Positions 30,794-40,345 of a stretch of DNA of 40,345 nucleotides are shown here, in pieces. A model generated the notes under the pieces. That model worked only from the letters and a program-made list of their open reading frames with translations, had not been told where the DNA came from and did not search any database. The DNA is taken from contig JAABVD010000018.1 in NCBI GenBank assembly GCA_014529615.1, positions 1-40,345 on the forward strand, written 5' to 3'. Origin of the DNA: Opitutia bacterium (GTDB lineage Bacteria; Verrucomicrobiota; Verrucomicrobiia; Opitutales; UBA2995). Position 1 is the stretch's first letter. Each line of letters starts with the position of its first letter. A program made the position numbers and the translations under genes.

Positions 30794-32254
30794 TTACTCC
30801 AGGCCGATTACCAGGAAGTTGTTTTTGCCCTGATAGTAAACGGAGAGAAGGTTCTTCCCCGGTTCGAGCAATGGGGCGGCCTCGCTCAGGGTCTGAACTT
30901 TAGTTCGGTTGATTCCCAAAATTACCATGCCCGGAAGGAAATCTTCCTTGTGGGGGGAATGGTCGCTGACTTCGGTAATGATCAGACCCGAAATGGATTG
31001 GCCTATTCGATATTCCTTCCGCAACGATTCCGTTACTTCCATCAGAACCACGCCTTTAAACAATTCCATGGGTTTATCCAGGGAAACGGCTGGCTGGGTG
31101 TCTTTCCTGAGGGTCAGCAGGGCGGGAACCTCCATCGTTTCCCCTTCCCGAATAACCTCCAGCACGACAGAGGTGTCCGGTGGAATCTGAGAAATCTGCA
31201 GGCGAAGATCCGATCCTCCGTTTATCGCTTTGCCGCCAATTCGGGTAATGACGTCACTCGGTAGCAATCCGGCCACCTCCGCTGGGGATTGGGGGATCAC
31301 CTGGGTAATCAAGGCCCCACGGCTGTTACTAAAGGCATACTGCTCGGTCAGCTCCGCCGTCAAATCATCGACAATCACGCCCAGGAATCCGCGCCGAACC
31401 TCGCCCATTTCCACCAGGCTCATCATGATGCTCCGGGCCTGGTTGCCGGGTATGGCAAATCCGATCCCGATGCTTCCCCCCGATTGAGAAAGAATCGCGG
31501 TGTTGATGCCCAGAACCCGCCCCTCCGCATCGACCAGCGCCCCTCCCGAGTTACCCAGGTTGATGGCGGCATCGGTCTGGAGAAAGTTTTCATAGCCCCC
31601 CTCTTCGATCAGGCTCAGGGAAGTGCGGTTGGTGGCCGATACGATTCCCTGGGTGACGGTCAATCCGACCCGTAGCGGATTGCCCACGGCAAAAACCACG
31701 TCGCCCACACGGGCTTGATCGCTGTCGGCCAAAACCAGTGTGGGCAATTCCTCCCCCTCGATTTTTAATACCGCCACGTCCGTCTTGGAATCCGCTCCCA
31801 CCAATTCGGCTTCGAATTCCCTTCCGTCGTCCAACCGCACCACGATCGAATCCACCCCCTTGACAACGTGATTGTTGGTAATGATATAGCCGTCCTTGCT
31901 GACGATTACTCCCGAACCCAATCCTTCCGAATGGGGTCGGGCTTCGCCTTCCTCAGGCTCCCCGAAGAATCGCTTCAAAAATGGATCGTCCTGAAAGGCA
32001 GGGGGCAATTGGTAATGTTCCCCTTGCAAAATTTTCCGAGTCGAGACACTGACAACGGCCGGAGTCACATCCACCAGCATGTCGGCAAAACTGGTGATCC
32101 GGTAGGGGTTGGATCGATCCAGGGGAGACGGGTCCCATTCTACAACCGGCAACGGCCTTTCCGTTCCGTCGGTAGTGGATTGAGCCTCACCCAGGGCGAA
32201 GATCAGAAGAAACCCCCAAAGAGGGGCATGACATCCATTTATGACATACCTCAC
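30794..32254 (-). CDS. Do/HtrA-family serine protease with PDZ domains
   Basis: Catalytic triad context IITNNHVVKG, SKTDVAVLKIEG, INLGNSGGALVD; then PDZ text (ALITQVIPQSPAEVAGLLPSDVITRIGG). GTG start at 32254. Confidence 0.95.
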   Translation of the reverse strand: MRYVINGCHAPLWGFLLIFALGEAQSTTDGTERPLPVVEWDPSPLDRSNPYRITSFADMLVDVTPAVVSVSTRKILQGEHYQLPPAFQDDPFLKRFFGEPEEGEARPHSEGLGSGVIVSKDGYIITNNHVVKGVDSIVVRLDDGREFEAELVGADSKTDVAVLKIEGEELPTLVLADSDQARVGDVVFAVGNPLRVGLTVTQGIVSATNRTSLSLIEEGGYENFLQTDAAINLGNSGGALVDAEGRVLGINTAILSQSGGSIGIGFAIPGNQARSIMMSLVEMGEVRRGFLGVIVDDLTAELTEQYAFSNSRGALITQVIPQSPAEVAGLLPSDVITRIGGKAINGGSDLRLQISQIPPDTSVVLEVIREGETMEVPALLTLRKDTQPAVSLDKPMELFKGVVLMEVTESLRKEYRIGQSISGLIITEVSDHSPHKEDFLPGMVILGINRTKVQTLSEAAPLLEPGKNLLSVYYQGKNNFLVIGLE

Positions 32255-32287
32255 TTGTTCATGCCTTGTTCATGCCTTGTTCATGCG
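32255..32287. repeat. Three tandem copies of an 11-bp unit just upstream of the HtrA start
   Basis: ttgttcatgcc ttgttcatgcc ttgttcatgcg; minus strand ATGAACAAGGC units. Confidence 0.9.
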
Positions 32288-32335
32288 GGCTAGGCTAATA
32301 AAGACGCCGGGAACGGCAATATGATTTTTCAGATC

Positions 32336-32588
32336 TAACTACTCAGATCCACATAGCTTGGATTAAAGGAGGCCACACTAGAATGAACTGCAACGCAGTT
32401 CCACCCCAAAGCCCAGTGTCGCACAGCGCACACTGGGTTGGAAAGGACAACAAATTTCGTACCCCAACGGGGTTCCACAATGAATCTCACAAAATGCGTA
32501 GTGAACGAAGGTCGAAAGTTGGTGCGGGTTTCTGAGGGCAGTAGAAAAACATCCATGCGAACGATTGTTCAAGATACCTGAGTAGTTA
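32336..32588. mobile_element. MITE-like element with 11-bp terminal inverted repeats, carrying composite repeat locus 3
   Basis: TAACTACTCAG (32336-32346) and CTGAGTAGTTA (32578-32588) are perfect reverse complements flanking an inverted copy of the composite modules (32369-32478). No coding capacity. Confidence 0.5.
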
Positions 32589-32679
32589 CTTTCAGATAAG
32601 GAAACCACTGCCCCGAATGCTGGTGTAACAGCCGCCTTTCAGGTTTGACCCTCCTTGCCCCGAGGGTAAGGTTGGCCTC

Positions 32680-33207
32680 GTGGTTAAAATTGGGGTTGTC
32701 AACGTTTCCGACCGGGCCAGCAGGGGGGTCTATGAAGACATTCCCGGCCAGGAGGCAGTCCGTTTGCTGAGGGAGTACCTGGTCACGGAGTTTGAGCCGG
32801 TTTATCGGGTCATACCCGATGAACAAGACCAGATTGAAGCCGTCTTGAAAGAGATGGCGGACCAGAACGGGTGTTGTCTCATCGTAACCACGGGTGGCAC
32901 CGGTCCGGCCCCTCGGGATGTCACCCCGGAGGCGACCGGGGCCGTATGCGAAAAAATGTTGCCGGGATTTGGTGAAGCCATGCGGAACGAATCGCTAAAA
33001 ATTGTGCCCACGGCCATTCTTTCCCGTCAGACTGCCGGCACCCGGGGTAGTTGTCTCATCGTTAATTTGCCGGGGAAGCCCAAAGCCATTGGGGAATGTT
33101 TGGAAGTCATTTTTCCGGCCATTCCCTATTGCATCGACCTGGTGGGGGGACCGCGTCTGGAGGGAAACCGGGAGGTAATTTCGGTGTTCCGTCCCAAAAC
33201 GGGGTGA
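32680..33207 (+). CDS. mog: MogA/MoaB-type molybdopterin adenylyltransferase
   Basis: VKIGVVNVSDRASRGVYEDIPG, LIVTTGGTGPAPRDVTPEAT, SLKIVPTAILSRQTAGTRGSCLIVNLPGKPKAI. Confidence 0.94.
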   Translation: MVKIGVVNVSDRASRGVYEDIPGQEAVRLLREYLVTEFEPVYRVIPDEQDQIEAVLKEMADQNGCCLIVTTGGTGPAPRDVTPEATGAVCEKMLPGFGEAMRNESLKIVPTAILSRQTAGTRGSCLIVNLPGKPKAIGECLEVIFPAIPYCIDLVGGPRLEGNREVISVFRPKTG

Positions 33208-33350
33208 CTTTCCGGAACAATTGGTCCAAATTTAGACTCGAAGTTTCAATGGTCATGAGGAAACGTTTACCCAATGTTCCAAACTTTTGAAATTTCCATG
33301 CGACCCCAGGGGAGACCAATTTCTTCCTGCCGAGAGGTCCGCTCGTTATC

Positions 33351-34343
33351 ATGAGTAAGTCGAACGAATCCGAGATTCTGAGCCATATACAGAACGCCCG
33401 CGATCGCATAAAGGGCGAGATTGAAAAAGTCGTTATTGGCCAGGAAACCATCATTGAACAGTTGATCGTCGGGCTCATGGCTCGGGGCCATGCCCTGCTT
33501 ACCGGAGTTCCCGGGTTGGGGAAGACCTTGCTGGTGAAATCCATCGCCCGCACCTTCAGCCTCTCCTTCAAGCGGATTCAATTCACCCCCGACCTCATGC
33601 CTGCCGATATTCTCGGAACCGAGGTGGTGGAGGAGGATAAAGCCACGGGCAAACGCCTCTTTCGTTTCGTCCATGGGCCGGTCTTCGCCAATATCGTTTT
33701 GGCCGACGAGATCAACCGGACGCCGCCGAAGACTCAGGCTGCTTTGCTCGAAGCCATGGAAGAAAGGCAGGTAACCGCGGCGGGACAAACCTTTACCCTG
33801 GAGCCGCCGTTTTTTGTTTTGGCTACCCAGAATCCCATCGAGTTGGAGGGCACCTATCCTTTGCCCGAAGCCCAACTGGACCGGTTTCTCTTGAATTTGG
33901 TCATGGACTACCTGCCTGAGAGCGATGAAATTCGCATGGTGACGGAGACCACCGCGGTGCAGGAGCAGCAACCCGACAAGGTCTTCGGCCCGGGGGAAAT
34001 TCTGGAAATTCAAAACTGGGTGCGCCAGGTCCCCGCTTCCCGGCACGTGGTCCGTTACGCGGTGCGCCTGGTCGCGGCCACCAGGCCATCCAACCAGGTT
34101 GCCCCGCCCTTTATCAAGGATCAGGTCAAATGGGGCGCGGGCTCGCGGGCTTCCCAGGCCTTGATTCTCGCCGGCAAGGCGCGGGCCTTGCTGCATGGCC
34201 GTTACACCGTTGCGGTGGAAGATGTGCGAGCCCTCGCCGAAGCCGTTTTGCGTCACCGCATCATTCCCACTTTCCACGCCGAGGCCGAAGGCATCACGGC
34301 GGACTTCGTCATACACCAGCTTCTCAACACCATTCAGGATTAG
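33351..34343 (+). CDS. MoxR-family AAA ATPase
   Basis: ARGHALLTGVPGLGKTLLVKSIA, FTPDLMPADILGTEV, VLADEINRTPPKTQAALLEAMEERQVT, LATQNPIELEGTYPLPEAQLDRF. Confidence 0.96.
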   Translation: MSKSNESEILSHIQNARDRIKGEIEKVVIGQETIIEQLIVGLMARGHALLTGVPGLGKTLLVKSIARTFSLSFKRIQFTPDLMPADILGTEVVEEDKATGKRLFRFVHGPVFANIVLADEINRTPPKTQAALLEAMEERQVTAAGQTFTLEPPFFVLATQNPIELEGTYPLPEAQLDRFLLNLVMDYLPESDEIRMVTETTAVQEQQPDKVFGPGEILEIQNWVRQVPASRHVVRYAVRLVAATRPSNQVAPPFIKDQVKWGAGSRASQALILAGKARALLHGRYTVAVEDVRALAEAVLRHRIIPTFHAEAEGITADFVIHQLLNTIQD

Positions 34344-34347
34344 CCCC

Positions 34348-35250
34348 ATGGCTTCAGCCTACCAGGAGTTGCTAGATCCGGACTATCTCAGCCAGATCGA
34401 CAACTATCTCCTCATGGCCAAGGGGGCCGTGGAAGGATTTTTGTCCGGCATGCACCGAAGCGTGTACCACGGTTTCGGCACCGAATTCCTGCAGTACCGC
34501 AATTACGTTCCCGGAGAAGACCTGAAATACCTCGATTGGAAAGTATATGCCAAGCGCGACCAACTCGTCACCAAGGTCTTCCAGGAGGAGACTTCCATGA
34601 ACGTTTACTTCGTGGTCGATGCCAGCGCCTCCCACGATTACCAGGGTGAGCGGGCCGCCTGCAGCAAGCTTCGCTACGCCTGCATGATTGCGGCCAGCCT
34701 GGCCTACCTGGCCAGCCGACAGGGTGACAACATCGCTCTGTTTGCCTATCAGGACTCCATTGTGGAGGCCATTGAGCCTGGCCATCGCAGTGGACAACTG
34801 CTGCGCTTTCTTCAGGCTCTTGTCCGACTCCAACCGGCTGGGGGAGCCGATCACGATGGCCTGCTGCAATCCATAACCCACCACATGCGCAATCGGGGGC
34901 TGGTCGTCTACTTTTCCGACATGCTTGAAGCAGAGAAGAGTTTGCCCAGGCAATTGCGCGCGTTGCGGTTTCGACATTGCGATTGTCTGGCCATCCAGGT
35001 TCTCGATCCGGATGAGCGGGATCTGCCCCACGCCTATCCGGTCCGTTACGTGGACAGTGAAACCGAAGCCGACGTTACGACCTTTGCCGGCACCATTCGC
35101 GCTCAATATCAAACGTCCATGGACGCTTTTCAAGATGCCCTGAAAAGCGCCTTTAGCCATGCTCAGGTCGAATATTTGTCCTTGCTCACGACCGATCATT
35201 TGGGTCACGCCCTGGGTAAATATTTGAGCAAGCGGGAAGCCATCGCCTAA
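34348..35250 (+). CDS. DUF58 domain protein
   Basis: ATG 34348 (MASAYQELLDPDYLSQIDNYLLMAKGAVEGFLSGMHRSVYHGFGTEFLQYRNYVPGEDLKYLDWKVYAKRDQLVTKVFQEE) is the classical DUF58 motif. Confidence 0.95.
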   Translation: MASAYQELLDPDYLSQIDNYLLMAKGAVEGFLSGMHRSVYHGFGTEFLQYRNYVPGEDLKYLDWKVYAKRDQLVTKVFQEETSMNVYFVVDASASHDYQGERAACSKLRYACMIAASLAYLASRQGDNIALFAYQDSIVEAIEPGHRSGQLLRFLQALVRLQPAGGADHDGLLQSITHHMRNRGLVVYFSDMLEAEKSLPRQLRALRFRHCDCLAIQVLDPDERDLPHAYPVRYVDSETEADVTTFAGTIRAQYQTSMDAFQDALKSAFSHAQVEYLSLLTTDHLGHALGKYLSKREAIA

Positions 35251-35251
35251 A

Positions 35252-37225
35252 GTGCTTACCTTTGCCAACAGTCTGTTTCTTATTGCTCTGGCCGGGTTGA
35301 CCGTTCCGGTGATTTTGCACCTGATCGACCGCGAGTTGGCGGTCGATCTCAAGTTTCCCTCCGTTCGGTTCATCGGCAAAGCGCGACTTCCCCGCCGCGA
35401 AAAACGCAGGTTGCGCGACCTCCTGTTACTGCTTTTGCGGTTGGCCCTTTTCGCGTCTGTTGTTTTGGCCTTCGCCCAGCCGATTTGGATAACCCCGCAA
35501 GCGTCCATGGCAGAAGAAAGGCAATTGAGACAAACCGTGTATGTGGTCGATGCCTCTTCCAGCATGGTCGGGGATAACGCCTGGGCCGAAGCGGTTTCCG
35601 CGGTTGGGGCAGAGATATCGGACCGGGCCGATGAACAAGCCGGGCTGATCGTTTTTGCCGACAAGATCCTGGTTCAGGTGGAACCATCCAACCTTGCCTC
35701 GGCCGTGGGGGAGGTCCTGAGTCGGCTTGAACCGACCTACGCGGCGGGATCTCCCGCTCTCGCCCTGGAACATGCGGTTCGGCTCTTTCATCCCGATGCT
35801 AAAAGCAGGTTGGTGGTGGTTTCCGACTTTCAGGAAACGGATTGGCAAACGGATTTGCCGGGTATTCCCAGAGGAGTTGAACTGGTCCTGTTACCGGTCT
35901 CGGAAAGCCCCGGTTCCAATACGGGCATCGTAAGGGTGAATGTCCTTCCCATCGGCAATAACCTGGCCCGGGTAATGGTTTCGGTTCGCAACTACGGCGC
36001 ACGGAAGGCAGAACCCCGCCTCTCCCTCTCGGGACCGGGAATTGCGCAGGAGAAATACCCCGTTCTGGAGGGGGGACAACTCTCCACGGTTTCGTTCGAA
36101 GTGGATGCGAGCGAAAGCCGGCCCATGCGGGTGTCTTTGCCCGATGACAATTATGAGCGGGACAACGCCTGGCATTTTTGGGTATCCCCTCCGCCGCTGA
36201 TTCGCGTATTGGCTTTCTTGCCCCACCTGGATGAGCCGGAGGCGATTCAGGGATTTTATTTTTTGCAAACCGCGTTGGAGGTGGAATCGGAAACCGACTG
36301 GATACGGTTTGATGTCACCGCAGTGGATCGCGGATTTTTCCATGAATCGATGCTCGAAGAGGCCGAGGTAATGGTATTCCCCGCCACGGGAGCCTATTTC
36401 AATGATGACCAGTGGGAATACCTGCGATCTTTTTTGGAGCAGGGAGGGACCGCCCTAATGTTGCCGGGAGCTTCTTTTCCCAAATTCTTTCGTAATTTAC
36501 AAACCCGTGGGTTCATGCAATCGAGGTTCATCGGATTGGCCGGCAACACCAATGAGCGCCTGGAACCCTTTCATTTTGGGCACATCAGCCCCAATAGCGG
36601 CCTGGCCGATGTATTTACCCGGGAAGCGGCCAAAGATCTCTATCTGGTCAATATCTACCGCTATGTTCGTTTACACCTCAACGGGGAGGAAACCAAACTT
36701 CTCGCCTTCGAAAATGGCGACGCCGCCCTTCTCGCCCTTCCGGTGGGAAAGGGAAACCTGTATGTTTCGACCTTTGCCTTTGATCCGAGCTGGACCGATC
36801 TGCCCTTGCGCAATTCCTTTCTCCCCCTGGTTCGGGAGTTGGTGGAGGAGGGGTTCGACCTGGATCGGCAACGCAATCGGCTCTATGTGGAAGAAGTCGT
36901 CCAACTCCTGGTCGGGGAGATGGATCGACCGGGAACCCTGGAGGTGGAGGGACAGTTCTGGGAGATCAATGTCAACCCGTCCGAATCAACCCTTGCCCGG
37001 GTGGATACCCGGCAATGGCTGCCTTCGGTCCTGACCGGGGAACCGATTCAGGTGGCCCAGGCTTCCGTCCCGCCTCCGTTGGGAGCGACCGGAGGGCAGG
37101 ACAAACCTCTCTGGCCCTGGTTCCTGATGATCGCCCTTGCCGCCCTGTTCCTGGAATCATTATGGGTAGGGTTGGCCGATCCCGTTAAATCACTCCGACC
37201 AGGGAAAGTCGCAAAAAATGGCTAA
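35252..37225 (+). CDS. BatA/VWA-domain membrane protein
   Basis: GTG start; N-terminal BatA motif FLIALAGLTVPVILHLIDRE.....KFPSVRFI and VWA MIDAS-like VVDASSSMVGDNAWAEAV. Confidence 0.92.
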   Translation: MLTFANSLFLIALAGLTVPVILHLIDRELAVDLKFPSVRFIGKARLPRREKRRLRDLLLLLLRLALFASVVLAFAQPIWITPQASMAEERQLRQTVYVVDASSSMVGDNAWAEAVSAVGAEISDRADEQAGLIVFADKILVQVEPSNLASAVGEVLSRLEPTYAAGSPALALEHAVRLFHPDAKSRLVVVSDFQETDWQTDLPGIPRGVELVLLPVSESPGSNTGIVRVNVLPIGNNLARVMVSVRNYGARKAEPRLSLSGPGIAQEKYPVLEGGQLSTVSFEVDASESRPMRVSLPDDNYERDNAWHFWVSPPPLIRVLAFLPHLDEPEAIQGFYFLQTALEVESETDWIRFDVTAVDRGFFHESMLEEAEVMVFPATGAYFNDDQWEYLRSFLEQGGTALMLPGASFPKFFRNLQTRGFMQSRFIGLAGNTNERLEPFHFGHISPNSGLADVFTREAAKDLYLVNIYRYVRLHLNGEETKLLAFENGDAALLALPVGKGNLYVSTFAFDPSWTDLPLRNSFLPLVRELVEEGFDLDRQRNRLYVEEVVQLLVGEMDRPGTLEVEGQFWEINVNPSESTLARVDTRQWLPSVLTGEPIQVAQASVPPPLGATGGQDKPLWPWFLMIALAALFLESLWVGLADPVKSLRPGKVAKNG

Positions 37226-40200
37226 TTTCATAACTCGCTTTCGCCCCCTGGCCTATCGGTTGCTGCTTTCCAGGCTGACCCTTTGGGTCGGTTTGTGCCT
37301 GGTTGGCGCCGGGGTGGCCCTCTCTCTCATCGAAGCCTTCGATAAACTCTTTATCCTCCGGGAAACCACCGCATTTTTCCTCTATGCCACGGCCCTCCTC
37401 ATCGCCGGGATAACGGTCTTGGCGGGGTTTTCCCGATTGGTGAAACATAAAGCGACACTGGCGGATTTGGCCAATCAGGTGGAGGAAAAGCACCCCGAAC
37501 TCATGGATGGCCTCAATGCCGCCGTGGAAGTCACCAGCATCCCCGAGTCCAAGCGTTCCGTCATCGAACGGTTGCTCGTGGAGGAGGTGTCAAAATCGAC
37601 CGAAAAGATCGATTTTGAGAAGGTCGTCATACCGCGTTACCTCGATTTTTACGGGACCGCCATTTTGTGGCTTGGCGCCATTGCTTTGCTGGTCTGGGCC
37701 CAGTTCTTCGACGCGTCCAAAAAATTCCGCTATGCCTTGGGTGATTGGATGCGAGGTGAATTTACCGGCTTTTACTTGATGCCGGAAGCTTTGGAAGTGG
37801 CTCGAGAACAGGATTTTACCGTGGGCGTGATTCCCCGGCGCTGGGATAATCAGTTGACTATCGAATTCTTGGAAGACGGCGCTTTGGTTCGCTATCCCAT
37901 GAATCCGGTCGGGGAAAACCGGGCCGAATTCCAATTTTACGATGTGGAGCAGGATTTTCAGTTTCGGGTGAAGTCGCATGCTCTGACTTCCCCCTGGTAT
38001 ACGGTTCTGGCTTACGACCCGCCCGAAATCGACCGTTTCGACCTGCAAATTTTCCCGCCCGGCTACTCCGGCTACCAACCCGAAACCCGGTCCCGCTTGG
38101 AGGACCTGGAAATTTTGCAAGGGACCCGGCTCGCATTTGAAATCTACGGCCAAAACCTGGCCGACCTCGCGGTGGAATTCGACGAAGAACCGCTGACTCT
38201 GCAAAGAGATGATGCTGGGGTCTTCGCTTTCGGGATTCGTCCGGAGGAATCGAGTTCCCTGCGCTTTGTCATGTACAATAATACCGGCCACCGGGCCCAT
38301 ACTCCAGCGGTGCAATTAAAGGTATGGCCCGACGAAAAACCGGTGGTGGAATGGATCGATCCGGGAAAGGACATCACGGTGAGCCCTGAGGATGTCATTC
38401 CACTGGAATTATTTGTGGCGGATGATTTTGGGTTGGAAGCGGTCATCCTCAATCTTTCCATTTCCGGGACCCGCCAGAAATCGATCGCCCTGGATCAGGG
38501 CGATGGGCAGCGCCAGCCGGGCGCCATCGAAATGAACCTCTTTGAATCCCTCGATTTGTATGGACTCGATGCCATGGATGGGGACGTCATTTCCTACTCC
38601 GCCACCGCCATGGACAACAAGGCCCCCGAACCCAATATAGTTCGTTCGGAAGTGTTTTTTATCGAGGTTCGGGTCAACAAGGAGCCAATTGAGCTGGAAG
38701 GCATGGACCTCGAAGGTGAAACCGAGACGGTGGATGTGCGGGCCCTGGTTATCGAGTTGAAACGCATCATTCGCGACACCTATGCAGCCATGGGCCTGCC
38801 CGTGGAGGACAGGATTTTCGCCAACCAGGAAATCGGCGCCGATCTGGCCTCCCTCAGAAACGTTATCGAAACCGTTATGGTTGGAGCGGCCCCCTTGCTT
38901 ACCCAACAAAACCAGGACCATTTGATGGAATTCCTCATCCGTGCCCGGGATGCCATGGAGACTGCGGAAACCATGATCAATAACAATGCGACCGCTTTGG
39001 CTATTGCTCCCGAGGAGCAGGCATTGGCCGAGCTGGTTTCCTTCGAGGCAGAGTTGAGCCGTAACCGGACCACCAATTCCCAGCCCCAAGATTCCTCGGA
39101 GGAGGATTCCGAGGACCGGAATCCCCCCCCGCCTACTTCCGACCAGCAAGATCAGCCCCAGGGGGCTCAACCCAATTTTTCCGAACTGCCGGAACTGCTC
39201 GATGAAATCCATGCCCTTGCGGACGGCCAAGGCGAGTTGAACGAGGCCATCGATCGCGCCGTTCGTCGCCGGGCTCCCCCGAGCGATCTGGATGCGCTGG
39301 CCGATGAGCAAACCCGGTTGGCCGCGGATGCCATCGAAATGCGCGATAAAATGGAATCGATGATGCCGGGGGATCCATCAGCCCGGGCCGTTGACGGGGC
39401 CTCCGAAGAAATGGGTTTGGGCGCGGGTCAATTGAAAGACGAGCGACCCGGATTGGCCCGGGGAAGCGGGGAGCGGGCCAAGGAATTGCTTATGGGGGCG
39501 GCCACCTTGCTGGAGCAGACCATAAACCAGGTGGCGGCGCAGATGATGGAGAACCTGGCCGACCGGGGGCACCAGTTGGCCGCCCGTCAGCAACAGGCCG
39601 CGGGCCAGAGTGGACGGGCCGCCCAAGGGGAACTCAATGAACCGGAGGAAGACGCCCTGAAGGGACAGCAACAGGCCATTAACCGGGACTACGAAGACTG
39701 GCAGGAAACATTGGATCAGGTTGCCAACCAGCTTCGCGAGCAATTTCCCGAAGCCTCCTCAGAGCTGGATTCCCTGTCCGAACGGGCCGAGGATGAGAAT
39801 ATCGAAGGCCAGATGTCGCGGGCCGAAAACGCCCTCCACTATGAGCGCTTCGGTCGAGCCGAGCCCATCCAGGAGGAATTGGCCGAGGTTCTGGAGGGTT
39901 TGGCCCAGGGAATCGAAGGGGTGGCGGGTGAAATGCCCCAGTTGGCCGATGCGGCCTTAAGGAAAGCCTTGGAGGATATTCAACGAGCCCGGGAAGATCT
40001 CCAGGCCATGCGGGAGGAGGCCGGAAACCCGGAAAACAGGGGCAATTTGCGCGCTTTGAGGGGTGAGATCAGCGGCCTGCTCTCGGACCTGGCTTCGCGC
40101 ATGGAGGATGGGGCACTGGAGGAGTTGTCCGGGGAACTCCACGATTTGGAGGGGGACCCGTCCTGGTCCGGAACGGTTCGCTCGACGGACGCCATTTTGG

Positions 40201-40345
40201 GCAAGGCAGGGCAGATTGTGCTCGAACATCTGCGGTCATCCATCCGGGATTTGCAACTGGAAATGCTCCGGCAGTCCAGCGACCCGCCCGAACAATACCG
40301 TGCCCAGGTCGAAAAATACTTTGAGCGATTGGCTGAGGAGGGCAG
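37218..40345 (+). CDS. DUF4175-like large membrane protein of the Bat/MoxR operon (3' truncated)
   Basis: Open frame from ATG 37218 (MANFITRFRPLAYRLLLSRLTLWVGLCLVGAGVALSLIEAFDKL...) to the window edge; absent from the ORF track because it has no stop. TM helices then long Gln/Glu-rich helical region (DRGHQLAARQQQAAGQ, ALEDIQRAREDLQAMREEAG). Confidence 0.85.
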   Translation, partial: MANFITRFRPLAYRLLLSRLTLWVGLCLVGAGVALSLIEAFDKLFILRETTAFFLYATALLIAGITVLAGFSRLVKHKATLADLANQVEEKHPELMDGLNAAVEVTSIPESKRSVIERLLVEEVSKSTEKIDFEKVVIPRYLDFYGTAILWLGAIALLVWAQFFDASKKFRYALGDWMRGEFTGFYLMPEALEVAREQDFTVGVIPRRWDNQLTIEFLEDGALVRYPMNPVGENRAEFQFYDVEQDFQFRVKSHALTSPWYTVLAYDPPEIDRFDLQIFPPGYSGYQPETRSRLEDLEILQGTRLAFEIYGQNLADLAVEFDEEPLTLQRDDAGVFAFGIRPEESSSLRFVMYNNTGHRAHTPAVQLKVWPDEKPVVEWIDPGKDITVSPEDVIPLELFVADDFGLEAVILNLSISGTRQKSIALDQGDGQRQPGAIEMNLFESLDLYGLDAMDGDVISYSATAMDNKAPEPNIVRSEVFFIEVRVNKEPIELEGMDLEGETETVDVRALVIELKRIIRDTYAAMGLPVEDRIFANQEIGADLASLRNVIETVMVGAAPLLTQQNQDHLMEFLIRARDAMETAETMINNNATALAIAPEEQALAELVSFEAELSRNRTTNSQPQDSSEEDSEDRNPPPPTSDQQDQPQGAQPNFSELPELLDEIHALADGQGELNEAIDRAVRRRAPPSDLDALADEQTRLAADAIEMRDKMESMMPGDPSARAVDGASEEMGLGAGQLKDERPGLARGSGERAKELLMGAATLLEQTINQVAAQMMENLADRGHQLAARQQQAAGQSGRAAQGELNEPEEDALKGQQQAINRDYEDWQETLDQVANQLREQFPEASSELDSLSERAEDENIEGQMSRAENALHYERFGRAEPIQEELAEVLEGLAQGIEGVAGEMPQLADAALRKALEDIQRAREDLQAMREEAGNPENRGNLRALRGEISGLLSDLASRMEDGALEELSGELHDLEGDPSWSGTVRSTDAILGKAGQIVLEHLRSSIRDLQLEMLRQSSDPPEQYRAQVEKYFERLAEEG

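Noticed and set aside
29611-32608. Small ORFs sharing 'VCAVRHWAL.WNC.AVHSSV' (29611, 29705, 32335, and related 15616)
   Set aside because: These are translations of the composite palindromic repeat, not a protein family.
33267-35664. Minus-strand ORFs 33267..34349 (360 aa) and 34372..35664 (430 aa)
   Set aside because: Antisense shadows of the MoxR, DUF58 and VWA genes.
38409-39311. 300-aa minus-strand ORF
   Set aside because: Antisense to the truncated DUF4175-like gene.

Overview
This 40.3-kb window is bacterial chromosome. Gene content (many sulfatases, ASPIC/UnbV FG-GAP, CotH, Bat/MoxR operon) suggests a Verrucomicrobiota/Planctomycetota-type genome, but that placement is inference. From left to right it contains: the 3' end of a sulfatase-like gene; a predicted MbnP + di-heme peroxidase fusion; a sulfatase with an NAD-dependent formate dehydrogenase; a minus-strand block (small SnoaL-like protein, frameshifted FG-GAP/ASPIC-UnbV protein, FKBP PPIase, CotH/lamin-tail protein); tRNA-Phe; a CNT nucleoside transporter; a highly structured ~0.8-kb segment that looks like a large non-coding RNA on the minus strand; peroxiredoxin; DtxR-like regulator; GH20; TolC; a MacB-type efflux cassette with one broken permease; valS; tRNA(CAU); pyrE; an HtrA protease; mog; and a MoxR-DUF58-VWA-DUF4175-like operon that runs off the right edge. 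Several families of REP-like palindromic repeats lie between genes. The strongest candidate for something undescribed is the large structured RNA (about 15904-16704, minus strand). It has at least a dozen perfect stems, two long stems closed by GNRA tetraloops only when read on the minus strand, and a good sigma70-like promoter just upstream. Next are the single-polypeptide MbnP-MbnH-like fusion and a promoter/leader element shared by minus-strand genes. All family calls come from reading motifs, with no database search.
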